DNA of 64,000 bases from Lunularia cruciata. Lineage: Eukaryota; Streptophyta; Marchantiopsida; Lunulariales; Lunulariaceae. Below the pieces are notes generated by a model. It was not told where the DNA came from and searched no databases. It saw only the letters and a list, made by a program, of their open reading frames with translations. Positions 1-10,085 of the stretch are shown here, one piece after another; position 1 is the first letter of the stretch; every line of letters starts with the position of its first letter. The translations under genes and the position numbers were made by a program. The DNA lies in assembly GCA_948567375.1 (NCBI GenBank), contig OX419756.1, forward strand, positions 70,384,333-70,448,332. Direction: 5' to 3'.

Positions 1-2338
1 CTGTCCACTATAGTGATTGATCGGTTGCCGAAGGCGGGGGTGAGAATAGGCAGACTGAAGAGGAGGTCCTCGTCCTTCACGATCCACGCAGTGGACACGG
101 TTTACGCCCCTGTGAGGTTAGTAGATGATGCGAAAAGGGCAAGAAAGCCGAGGCGGAGGAAAGAATCAGCATTGAGTGGGAGTAGTGTCGAGGCTGCTCC
201 CATTTCCGCGGCCAATACAAAAAACCTTGCTAGGACGGACAAGGAGCTGCTGAAATTGGCTCAAGCTCTGGAGAATGCTTACTATAATGATAGCCCGTTG
301 ATTACAGTTGATACCGATTCTGGTAATTCGGCATTGGAAGATTTGGTGCTGCAAACGAGACCGATTGTGGATGGAAGCTACTCTACCTGTGCTGCTACGG
401 CTTCTTCCAGTGCTGCTTCTACTATTACTACTGTTCAAAAGAAAAGAGGGAGGAAGACGGCTGCTACGGTTGAAAGTCTTCCTCAACATCCGAGCATGCA
501 CATGTCGCTGAATAGTATGGATGAGTTAAGCGTGGCGCCTTCACCAACCACTCTGGGAAAAAAGGGTGAAGGAAATTTGTTTGGCAAACGCAGATTGAAT
601 TTGGTCTCTCGGATTGCACTCAGGAGGAAGAGGCAGGAAAACGCAAAGAAGGCATCGGATGCTAACGTGAAAGTCAGTAAGGGTGGACAGGAAATTTGGT
701 CAGAGGACGCCGAAAAGTTGATTAACAAGTACGCTTCGTCTTTAGACGTTGGTGTCGTCGATTGGGACAGTCTCAACAGAGAACTTCTTACGGCTGATGA
801 TGAGTCGAATTTAGCACTCCTCATGAAGCCTATGAAGGTGAGGGAACTTGATATCGAATGACCTCTTCATTATGTGGTTTTTGTGCACCTTCTTTGACCT
901 GCCCTAAAATTCGTAAAAGGTTCTGATGTGTGTTGTTTGTTCGATTTTCATTGCAGAAATTACAAAAAGTTTATCAATCACTCAGCGAAGAAATAGGAAG
1001 AGAACCCACGGACGAAGAATGGGCGAAGGCCACTCAATTGGATGTTCACACACTTAAGCGCCACGTTCTTCTGGGCCGAGCTGCGAGGAACAAACTGATA
1101 CAGGTTTCTCCATTTTGTTTTGATCTCTCTTACTCTGAGAACATGATTATGCCCCGTCACTGTGGACCTATCGTAATCTACCTGGATTTAAACAACACTT
1201 CTCACTCAAAATGTTGAGCAGGAACTAACTCTTCTCTTCCAATATACTTTTCAGCATAACCTACGGCTGGTTCTCTTCCAAGCACACAAGTACCACAAAG
1301 AAACCTCGAGTTTGTCGCTGTTTGATCTATGCCAAGAAGGCGTTTCTGGCCTACTCCATGGAGTTGACAAGTTCGATCCAAAGAGAGGGCACAGGTTTTC
1401 AACCTACGCTGTCTACTGGGTGCGCAACTCCATTCTTAGAGCGCAAACTAGATCCGGAAGTATGCTGCGCTCACCCTACAATGTCGCAATGGTATGATCT
1501 CCATTCATTTCATGCAAGTGTTATTTCATATGTTCGCGAGTCAAATGTTATTCGGCAAGTTGTATCCTTTATAAGCATCGCATCATCATAACTCATTGAG
1601 GCAGACTTACAGTCTGAAAGAAATCATAATTCCCAATGCATGATCCATAATTCTTTTGTCGCAAGGTTGGTTTAGGCAGGGAAATCTGTCCTCGTTTATC
1701 TATTGTAACTAAAGCTTTTGTTATTCTTTGTCAACTACAGCACAAGTTGAACATTAAGCGAGCAAGGCTTGATTTATTGGTGGAGCTGGAGAGAGCAGCC
1801 ACAGATGACGAGGTAATGGAGCGACTGGGACTGGCCCCAGACCGGTTCCGCGACATTGTACGCTCAAGTGCACGCACGAAGTCAATCCATCAACGATCAC
1901 TTGTCACTGGGGAGGAATTTGTAGAAAATATTGCTGATTCTCAGAGCAGTCAAGGGCACGTTCAAAGCTCAGCAGGGGACGCCGTTCTACGATTGGGAAT
2001 GGACGATGTGGTGAGTATCTATTAAATTATCTTTCTGTATTAGGAATAGTAAATGAATTCAGATTTCAGATGTTCATGAATTTGTGCGCATCTCCTGGCT
2101 CGCAAGCTGATTTCTGGATTCGACCGCTTCAAATTCGCAGTTGGACTCATTGAAGCCGAAGGAGAGTCTTGTATTGAGCCAGCGCTTCGGATTAGATGGC
2201 AAAGGCGAGCGGACTTTGAGCGAGATTGGGCGAAATCTGAATTTGTCGAGGGAGATGGTGAGACGATATGAGGTGTGCGGATTGTTGAAGATGAAACACC
2301 CCGCCCGAATGGATTATCTACGAAGCTATCTCGTCTAA
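1..2338 (+). CDS. SIG2: Plastid RNA polymerase sigma-70 factor, SIG2-type (5' partial, five exons in window)
   Basis: This nuclear gene encodes a sigma factor that would act in plastids, directing the plastid-encoded, bacterial-type RNA polymerase to its promoters. Exons read 1-837, 957-1103, 1255-1491, 1741-2010 and 2141-2338 (TAA at 2336), all joined in phase 0 by GT-AG introns; together 562 residues. The frame is open to base 1, so the start codon and transit peptide lie upstream; GTG at 13 is not a start. Exon 1 is mostly low-complexity, basic linker and ends in a region 1.2-like stretch ([15 protein letters not shown]). Exon 3 is region 2 ([38 protein letters not shown]), exon 4 is region 3 ([17 protein letters not shown]), exon 5 is region 4 ([30 protein letters not shown]). 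The ending [14 protein letters not shown] is the plant SIG2-type tail as I remember it; SIG5 or another paralogue is not excluded, but membership of the plastid sigma family is clear. Introns argue against bacterial contamination. Confidence 0.92.
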
Positions 2339-5280
2339 ATTTGCTTTGTCGCAGAGAAGCTGACCTGTATGTCAGTACTTAAGCCATTTGACAATTTTGC
2401 CAACCTGTTAATATATAAACGCTTCTTCAGAGGATTAGGAATCCTTCCATAGAAACACTCTGTACATCTTTTGGTATATACTTGTAATTCTTGGAGGCTG
2501 TAATGCCTCCACAAATTTTTGGATATAAAACGCCAATCAGAGATTTCGTACACTCAAGTAAACTTTGCTCGTGAATTAGATTGGAAAGATGGTCGTGATC
2601 TTGCAATCATTTACAACCAAATTGTTTCCCATGCTTGCTTTCGGAATGGTTTTGTGAAAGTGAGTGTCACGCAACAATTGTTGTGGACTGGGGAGCTCAC
2701 ATTATTATTTAAGGCTTGATCACTCGTTGCTCGAAGCGAAGTTGCTAAGGCGGAATCATGTGCCTGCCACGAAGTTTTGCCTTCCACGATCAATTCAATC
2801 AACCACCTTGCATGATTTCGACTAAATTTGGTGTGTCGCTTTTACTATCCTCACGATCAATCTAGAGCCCCATACATAGTTAATAACGTTCCTCAAATAC
2901 AGGCAGCATGACAAAATGCCACCATCCTAAGTACGCTCTTTGATCCGTAAATCGTCACCATTACCATTCTTCACCTATCTACCTCACAGTTCAGCCAAGT
3001 CTGCCAAGTCCAAGACAAATTAGATTCATATACTTTTTACTTGTCGCACGTACAAGTAGATTAAATGGTCTTTTATTCCACTTGCAACGTAATGCCACAT
3101 ATCCATAATCATGTATTGCCAGAATCGCACGATTTAATAAGGCCATATTTTCTCCATCGATTCCAATGATGATGAGTAGAACACTAAATTTGTCAAGTTT
3201 TTGCATGAGCTGGTGGATATTCAATAGTAACAGGGAATGAATGGTTAGAACACCTAATCATTTTACTCATCCTATTAACAATGGGGCCTAGCCCATTTTA
3301 CCTCTTGTGTCTCTCCCTTGTACGGGTTGATGGGGTACTTCCCATCCTTCATGTGTTCTACGTGGTCGCCCTTCAACAGCGTTCCTTCGCGCTTTGTATC
3401 CACCCTGTTCCTTTGTCTTGTTGACATATTTATGACAAACGACACCGTTTCAGGAGGATTTGAAGCTATATATAACGGAAGCCTTTTGTCAAAAGATTTT
3501 CTGGTTGCGTGTTACTGCTACAAATGCGAAACGTATGAACAAGATAACTACTTGTACATGTTAAGGAGGTCTGTTGTGCCAAGGGAAGCGAACAGAACTC
3601 CCCTAATTCTCTAATCAGGAGAGTTTTTTTACTGAGCAGGAGAGTTTATGGTTTTATGGTTTCTCATGTCAGCCCCTTCGGAAAGTTTACCACTGTGTGT
3701 TACTCGTGTAGTCATGTACGATTGCGACAACACTCGATTCTCAGTTTTCTCGCATCTGGTTTCCTTACACATACGCATAAAGAAACTCTTTTAACTATGG
3801 TTGATATTTATTAAGAATATGAAGAGATCTTTATACCAAGTATCATATTAAAACCTTCGATAATTATAGGCTATATACAAACATTCTCATTGTAGCCTTC
3901 AATAAAGATTACACAGCTTGTGCATCTCGTAAAATTTAAGTTTATTTTTAAAATAAAATCTGTAATGATCTAAGTATTCGTATTTAAATATCCTGATTAA
4001 AATTTAATAAAATATAAATAATTATTTAAAAATTAAATGAAATAAATTTTATGATTATTAATAATTTTAAGAATATTGACATATGAAAACTTATCTGTAC
4101 AAAAAAGATTTCTTCTTTCTTCTACGCTAATAAATATCAAGAGACATGATAAATGAATATTAAGGAATATGTAAAGCAAACCAACATTATTCCGGTGTGA
4201 GAACGGAGATGTAAAATGCATGGGCTCCGACACAAGAATATACGGTACAACTAGAACTTTGGTGACAGAAATGGATGATACTGCCACATACGAAGTGTAA
4301 AGATGTAAGATATAGGGGGGACGGTTGTTACTTTGACCACAAGACGCATGTGGGACGTTAGTAGAAGAATTGAACGTTACGAGGAGATCCAAGGGACAGA
4401 AGCGTTTAAACAGCAGGGCAGAGAAGAACATTACAACAGCAGACGTCGTTCTGAGGTTTCTTCTCCATCACATACACAGATAAGGATCAAAATTGCCCCT
4501 GAACTTTTGAAATTTGCTTCTCCATTGCACAGGAATGATGAAGTTGAAAACAGCAGGTTTTGACAGCGCTGGTGGATTCTGTGCGCTGTTATTCAATGCT
4601 CAGACTATACAAAGAAGAGGATACTTCTACTCTGATTTTGTGCCGTGCAGCACAACCTCGACTATTTGTATGTTGTTTTCAAAAGTACAAATTTATGTCC
4701 AAGTGCCTGATGAAGCGATCACAGATGTTTCCTCCTATCTTCGATAAATATGGTAATAATCCAGCGCCGCAAACACCAAAACACAAATTTTTAGAAGTGA
4801 AAACAACGTCACGTAATGCACGTGTGTCCTAGCTATGCCTAATTTGCACCACCCCAGGGTGAAGAGTTGAACTGGATTCATAGGTTGGTCACAATCCAGC
4901 ACAGGTAACACCACCAAAACATCAACAAACAAGTAACAAACAACGCAATATTATGCACATGACCCCTAGCTTTTCCTGATTTGCAGGTCCCCTGGGCGGA
5001 TAGAAACACTAAATTGTTGGATGTGTGTGCGACTACAGTACTTACACCTTGTGAATTTCCTTGCTCGGTTGTCTTTACCAGCACACGTTGGCATGATACA
5101 CGAAAGATTCAAGCGACATGATTAACTAAGGATGGAGTTAACGACTCAACAGTAGGAAGATCAAAAGCTCAGTCAGTCTTGACATGTAGCAAAGTCGTCG
5201 AGTAAGATCCAATGAGGTTAACAACAGCTCGGTGATACTAACACGAACTCATAGGAGCTGCAAAACACAAAATGTGACAA
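2339..5280. other. Intergenic stretch downstream of the sigma gene
   Basis: No convincing gene is seen. The first few hundred bases probably include the sigma gene's 3' UTR. Bases 3292-3370 are one copy of a dispersed repeat also found near 44321 and 50845. Bases about 3790-4080 are strongly AT-rich. About 4750-4870 and 4895-5010 are a diverged direct duplication (shared blocks: aatccagc, ccaaaaca, cctagct, atttgca). The short ORFs here, including one at 3318-3614, resemble no protein family I know and lack intron or start context. Confidence 0.5.
3292..3370 (+). repeat. Dispersed repeat, copy 1 of 3
   Basis: Starts CCCATTTTACCTCTTGTGT and ends TTCTACGTGGTCGCC, with the block TGATGGGGTACTTCCCATCC between. 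The same order of blocks recurs at 44321-44390 and 50845-50928. No terminal inverted repeats or coding capacity are visible; its class is unknown. Confidence 0.7.
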
Positions 5281-5776
5281 TCACCAACAAAATTTCTCCG
5301 TGCTCACTTCACAGGTGGTGCCATCCTTCTCCTTCAGGTACACCAGGAATGCGTCTCTTCTTGTGAAGATGTTGACAGAAGGGGAAATATTCTTCAGGAT
5401 TCTCCAGCTTCCTGTCGCCCCATTGTAGATAATGATACCACCCTTGCATGGCCAACGTGTAATGCACAATGGCAGTCGATCAGGATCTGTCGGTCTGCAT
5501 TTCAAGCAAAATTCTCGGCTGTGCAGCAGGTACTTAATCCCACTTGGAATTAAGTACCCTGAGACGTGGTACCCCGTGCCAAGGCAAGAAGGTGAAAATC
5601 AGTTCAATGAGCTCTTCGGGTAATTTCCTGAACTCCATACGTTTCCCAACGGGTAAATGCAGTCGTTTGTCTATTATCGTCTCTTTCTTGAAAGCAGATG
5701 ATTCCATGTGTCCCCGAGTTGGTAGTTTTGAATATTCGCTCCGCCAGATTTTCCTGCTATGAAGTTGGGGAACCAT
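5281..5776 (-). pseudogene. F-box protein gene fragment, frameshifted
   Basis: The minus strand carries an F-box, the motif by which such proteins bind SKP1 in SCF ubiquitin ligases: EFRKLPEELIELIFTFLPWH followed by GVPRLRVLNSKWD, at about 5535-5635. Right after KWD the frame meets a stop, and the expected continuation (KYLLHSREFCLKCRP and onward) is in the neighbouring frame, so one single-base indel near 5534-5540 separates the F-box from the next 70-odd residues. That second part (GGIIIYNGATGSWRILKN) looks like the start of the C-terminal kelch-type substrate region of plant F-box/kelch proteins, but it stops after EKFCW at 5281, far short of the roughly 400 residues usual in the family. 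A short intron at the frame break is conceivable but no good GT...AG pair is seen there, so I call it a decayed gene or gene fragment. Confidence 0.65.
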
Positions 5777-7478
5777 GCGTTCAACTATGAGTAGATGGAG
5801 TCGCTCTTCCGGTAAAACTATAACTCCATATCTTTTGGTAAGTAGAGTCGCTCCGAGAAAGGTTCATCACATGAGACCTTGGATACCTTGACTTTGAATT
5901 TCTGTGTCCACGACCTGTAAAAGACGAATGATCATGAATCAATATACTTCTGTCTAACGATGGCGCTTTGGCAAGCTTGAGGGTGAACTTTCGTGTCCAA
6001 CACGAGGACGCACTTTGCTGATAGGTGGAACCAACTTGGGAACGCATCGTGGAGCTCCTAGGCTTCTCCACAGAATCGGAGATGTATTTTCTTCACTTCT
6101 TGGAACCAGGACACGGCCCTGCCGTGTGCTTCGTCCCGGTGATGGTGTGTCGATAAATAATAACCGGTAATCGTAGGGGACTTGTGGGCTCCGTAGGTGG
6201 TTATCATGTTTTCTGAAAGTCTAAATCCAATATGTTTAGTTTGCTATGTTTTAGACCCTCCCTAATTGCATGGTATATTCTGGTGTCCCATGTATGGGTA
6301 ATATGCTGTTTTTGTCAGACCAACATGTATTCTTTCGCTGTGGGTTCGACTTTTAACTGCATATGACGTTTTGGTAGATGAGAGCAGAAGCTCGTTCTAG
6401 GAACGGGGGATACACACATGGATATCGGAGTCAAGAGGATATTAGCCGTCCGAAGAGAGTGGATCCAGAAATCATTAAAAGTAAATTTAATTGAATCGAT
6501 AGTAAAATTAACAAAAAAATCTATATTTTATCAAATTTAAATGATATATTTATTTTATTTATAAATAAATAAATAAATTATTTTGTTGAATATATATATA
6601 TATACACTCATGAATATGTAAGTCATCCTGTGGAAAATGGATCTTGAACTCATTAAATATAAATTTAATTGAAATGACAATAGTGTAAAATAAATATATT
6701 AATTAAATTAATAATTAAACTTCGGATTTTCGGCACGAACATGTAAAAGAATCTTTCATTGAACATATATGCCCCGATTAAGGAAAGTAAAGGAGAGCCC
6801 TGGCGTTAGAAGGCGGGATAGATATATGCACTATGGCCCGCATGAATATTGAAACGCTAAACCGCATATGGCTATGTTGATTTCGAATTCTATTAAATCA
6901 AATCGATATACCTCGTACGCTATGTCTAAGACCGATAGCAAGCCTCTCTATGTGCATGTGATATTGCTTTCGGTACTACACAGATGTGTCCATGGGCCGT
7001 GACACAATGTGGAATTGTGCATTTCTAATAATCGGTGAGAACTCACTAGATCTGTTTTCACAAAGTTAGTCCCTATGTCAATTGTGGGTAGTGGTGGTTT
7101 CGGCTGCGGGAGAGTGTGGAGACGAGAGAGGAGAGTGAGAGACGTGAGACAATTTCTATAATTCCTGAGGGTTCTCTAGCATGTAACATTCGAGTGAATA
7201 GTGGATTCTCTTCGTTTTTCAATTTCGGTTTCATTTGCATCTAGATTGAAGACTATAAAGAATGAAGTAGAAAGTTATGGAGATTTTTAGTTTTTTTTAG
7301 GGTTTAGAGTGATCATTATATATTGAGAGTGATGTGTTGTGAATTTTCATTTCCAATCTCTTGGTTTTCATGATTAAGTTCCATGGGAATTTAGTTTGAA
7401 AATTTTGGAGATGAAAATTGAAAGTTACGAGAGCTTATAAATTTTAGGGTATGGAGAGATTGTTTCTTATGTGAGGGG
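5777..7478. other. Intergenic stretch between the F-box relic and the LINE
   Basis: No intact gene is seen. The minus strand at about 5781-6071 has a 96-codon open frame next to the F-box relic; a stretch in another frame reads VLVLDTK and may be a further scrap of an F-box/kelch gene, but this is weak. About 6459-6520 and 6638-6700 are a direct duplication (shared TAAATTTAATTGAA). Bases 6500-6720 are AT-rich with short ATAAATA runs. The purine-rich stretch 7090-7155 may belong to the 5' end of the LINE that follows. Confidence 0.4.
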
Positions 7479-9352
7479 TTGTGGTTTTGCAGATATGGGG
7501 AGATATGGAGAGTAGCAGCATGTGTTATTATCACTATTCTTGTGCTAGCCATGGCTACACCTTCTCATGTGAGGTTGCCTAGAGCAGGTCGGGATACACC
7601 ATACCCGGTGTGTCACCAACGCTTTACCTCGCAAGGGGTAAAGACCCATGTGGGAAGGATGCACAAGGACTATGATTGGACCACTTGGGATGTCCACGTG
7701 ATACGAGCAACCACATCAACAGCAGTGACACTTGGGATTACGCACACTTCTTCTATATCTTCGTTGATTGTTCCAGGGATACCAATCGAGTCGTGGGAGT
7801 GGTTAGCTTCTCAGGCACGTTGCATTTTGGGGTTATTTGAGACTAGTTTTCCATGTCCACGTCTATTCCATAGGCTACCCCGCACACTCCATGATGAGGC
7901 TAGACAAGCTTTTCGCCTACCATTGGATCGTTTGGCACGTGATCCCTTGGACGAGTTAGCATGGTTCCTATTCCTCCTACTCCCTCGACGGTGTCTTTGT
8001 TATGCTAGGGGGGGGGGATGTGGGGGGCATAGAGAGGTGGCGGCTAGATTTTGTCTATTCCGAGCGGGGGATTGAGCCCTTCAGGAGGAGTCTGTTAGTG
8101 CTACATGATTTAGGAGACATGAATTGCCACAAGATACCACAAATTCCACTTGATTACGACGATGTAGGACATTGGGTCAGGCAGGAGAGTTTAGTAGAGC
8201 AGCACAAGCGCTACACCCTTTGTCTATAGCGAGTCCTACTGATGAGACCATCTCTTCCCTACGCTCATAGCATCTTATAGCAATAGAGGGACTACCACTA
8301 GAGGTCTTAGATTATCAGCCTGAGCAGCCTTTATGTCTTGATAGGTCATTATTTGCACAAGCATTGTGCACTGCCCCTCGCCTTTCCTTAGGAGGCTTGT
8401 CATGGATGGTTTATGAGCACCTTAGAGATTGCTTCCAAGCAGATGATCCTTCTAGTGGTTTTACCAAGTTGTTTCAGGTGGTTGCAGTAGTAGCAAGAGG
8501 AGACATTCCTATGTCTGTTAGTCAGGTGTTAGGTACTAGTCTACTTCTCGTGATGGAGAAGGACACGGGAGGCATTAGACCGATTGCTATTGGAGAGATC
8601 TTTTTGCTTTTGGTCAGTCGTACCATTATCCTTCAGCATTATTCTCACTTTTGATAGCACCTTAGTCCACATCAGTTTGGAGTAGCTACATCTGGAGGAT
8701 GTAAGGCTATATCTCTAGGCATTAGAGCACTCCTAGATATCCATCCGGAGTGGGTCGTCCTACAGGTGGATGTTGAGAACGCTTTTAATAGCGTCTCACG
8801 TGCATCCATCTTTAGAGAGCTTAGGGAGGCTGGTGGATCCTTGGCGAGTCTCATTCCTTTTGTGCGGTCTTTTTATGGCTCTCCTGCTTCTCTTTACTAC
8901 CAGCATGGTGGTTCATAGGAAGGAGTCACCGTCTTGGAGTCAGCTGTTGGTACACGTTAGGGAGATCCTTTGGGGGGCCCTTATTTACCATGGCTCACTT
9001 TAGAGCTCTCCTATCTACTACTTTGGCCATGCAAGGTTGTGTATTTCCCTCCTTGGCAGATGATACACACATCGTAGGCCCTGTATATCAAATTAGGCAG
9101 GCCTTTGACTACTTGACTACCGAGCTACATCTAGTAAGCTTGAGAGTCAAGGTGTCAAAGTGTAGGGCATGGTCCCCTTTAGGTATCCCTCCCCACCTTG
9201 AGCTTCCAAAGGGGTGTATCACATCCACAAATGGACTTTGTGTTCTTGGAGTGCCAATAGAATCGGAGGATTTTGTCATATGCTTCTTGGACGCTGCCCT
9301 TGTAGAGGATGTTCTCCATGTGGATGACCTTCCATTACTAGGAGATCCGTAG
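7479..9352 (+). mobile_element. Non-LTR retrotransposon (LINE) relic: zinc finger and reverse transcriptase
   Basis: A decayed plus-strand LINE spread over several frames. About 7597-7690 encodes a C2H2-like finger (PVCHQRFTSQGVKTHVGRMH; the first cysteine position reads Y). Reverse-transcriptase motifs follow: MEKDTGGIRPIAIGE at about 8552-8596, QFGVATSGGCKAISLGIRAL near 8673, the first catalytic aspartate block DVENAFNSVSR at 8769-8801, GDPLGG near 8961, the catalytic ADDTHIVG at 9056-9079, and LGVPIES near 9250. The N-terminal finger and the style of the motifs suggest the R2/NeSL-like group, which carries a C-terminal restriction-like endonuclease. No endonuclease is present, so the element is 3'-truncated shortly before the LTR that starts at 9394. 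Stops follow HYSHF at 8652 and YQHGG near 8917, and there are at least three frame changes (about 8002-8075, after 8229, and near 8970). It cannot make a working protein. The 5' end is not defined and may reach back to about 7090. Confidence 0.75.
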
Positions 9353-9393
9353 GTAGCATTTGGTATACTCTCTTCCAGTATTGCTTGTCGACC

Positions 9394-10085
9394 TGTGAGC
9401 CGGTCTGTCTCTCACTCAGGATGAACCTCTGATGGCTATTATGGTAGCGCACCATGGACTAAGAAGGCAAGGAACCCCAACTCCATCATACTCCTCCAAG
9501 GCTAACACTCCAAGACTCAAGACATTGTTCACTAGAGAACTCAATGAGAGAGAGATAGTTGCAAATGAAAGGATGATGAGTACCTCCTCATCCCTTGTTT
9601 ATATAATTGTGAAATAATTACGCACCAAAGTTACTAATTACTAAAGTAACTCAAGTTACTAGGCTAAAAGTCAAGTAAAGTCAAAAAGTAGAAAGGAATA
9701 TCCATTCACATGGGCATATTCCCCTAAGCATGTGGTCTTATCTTGACCCAATCACTAAGTCAAGGATTCCTTCACATGGGCTATCCTTGGACTAAAGAAG
9801 AATCTAAAACAAAGAGGCTTGTAGGCCCAAGAGTTCTCAACTCTTTCCTCATAGCCAAACACCTAGGAATAATACCAAGTCAACACACTAAAATCCAAAA
9901 TAGTGGTGCTCATCTTTTCTACTTTCTCTAAAGTAAGGTCCCCCTTATCTTAGCTATGACTAACTTTAGCTAATCATGACTAATGTAGAACAATCCTTTA
10001 TCTCTATATAAATAATATCTCTCAAGTACTTGAAATACCAAGCTAAATATCACAATATCACACACATGCATAAATGGGTGTTACA
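9394..10085 (-). repeat. 3' LTR of the family A element
   Basis: 692 bp; read on the minus strand it starts TGTAACACCC and ends CCGGCTCACA, so it has TG...CA ends. It matches 16529-17216 over its whole length with scattered substitutions and a small indel near its left end. A polypurine tract lies just inside at 10086-10096 (minus strand). Confidence 0.93.

Noticed and set aside
13-15. GTG as start codon of the sigma factor
   Set aside because: The frame is open to base 1 and the protein has no transit peptide at this point, so the true start lies outside the window.
1-2338. Bacterial contamination or horizontal transfer suggested by a sigma-70 gene
   Set aside because: Four spliceosomal introns and the plant-type C-terminus mark it as a nuclear plastid sigma gene.
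3318-3614. 98-codon plus-strand frame
   Set aside because: It runs through the dispersed repeat and has no recognisable domain or gene context.
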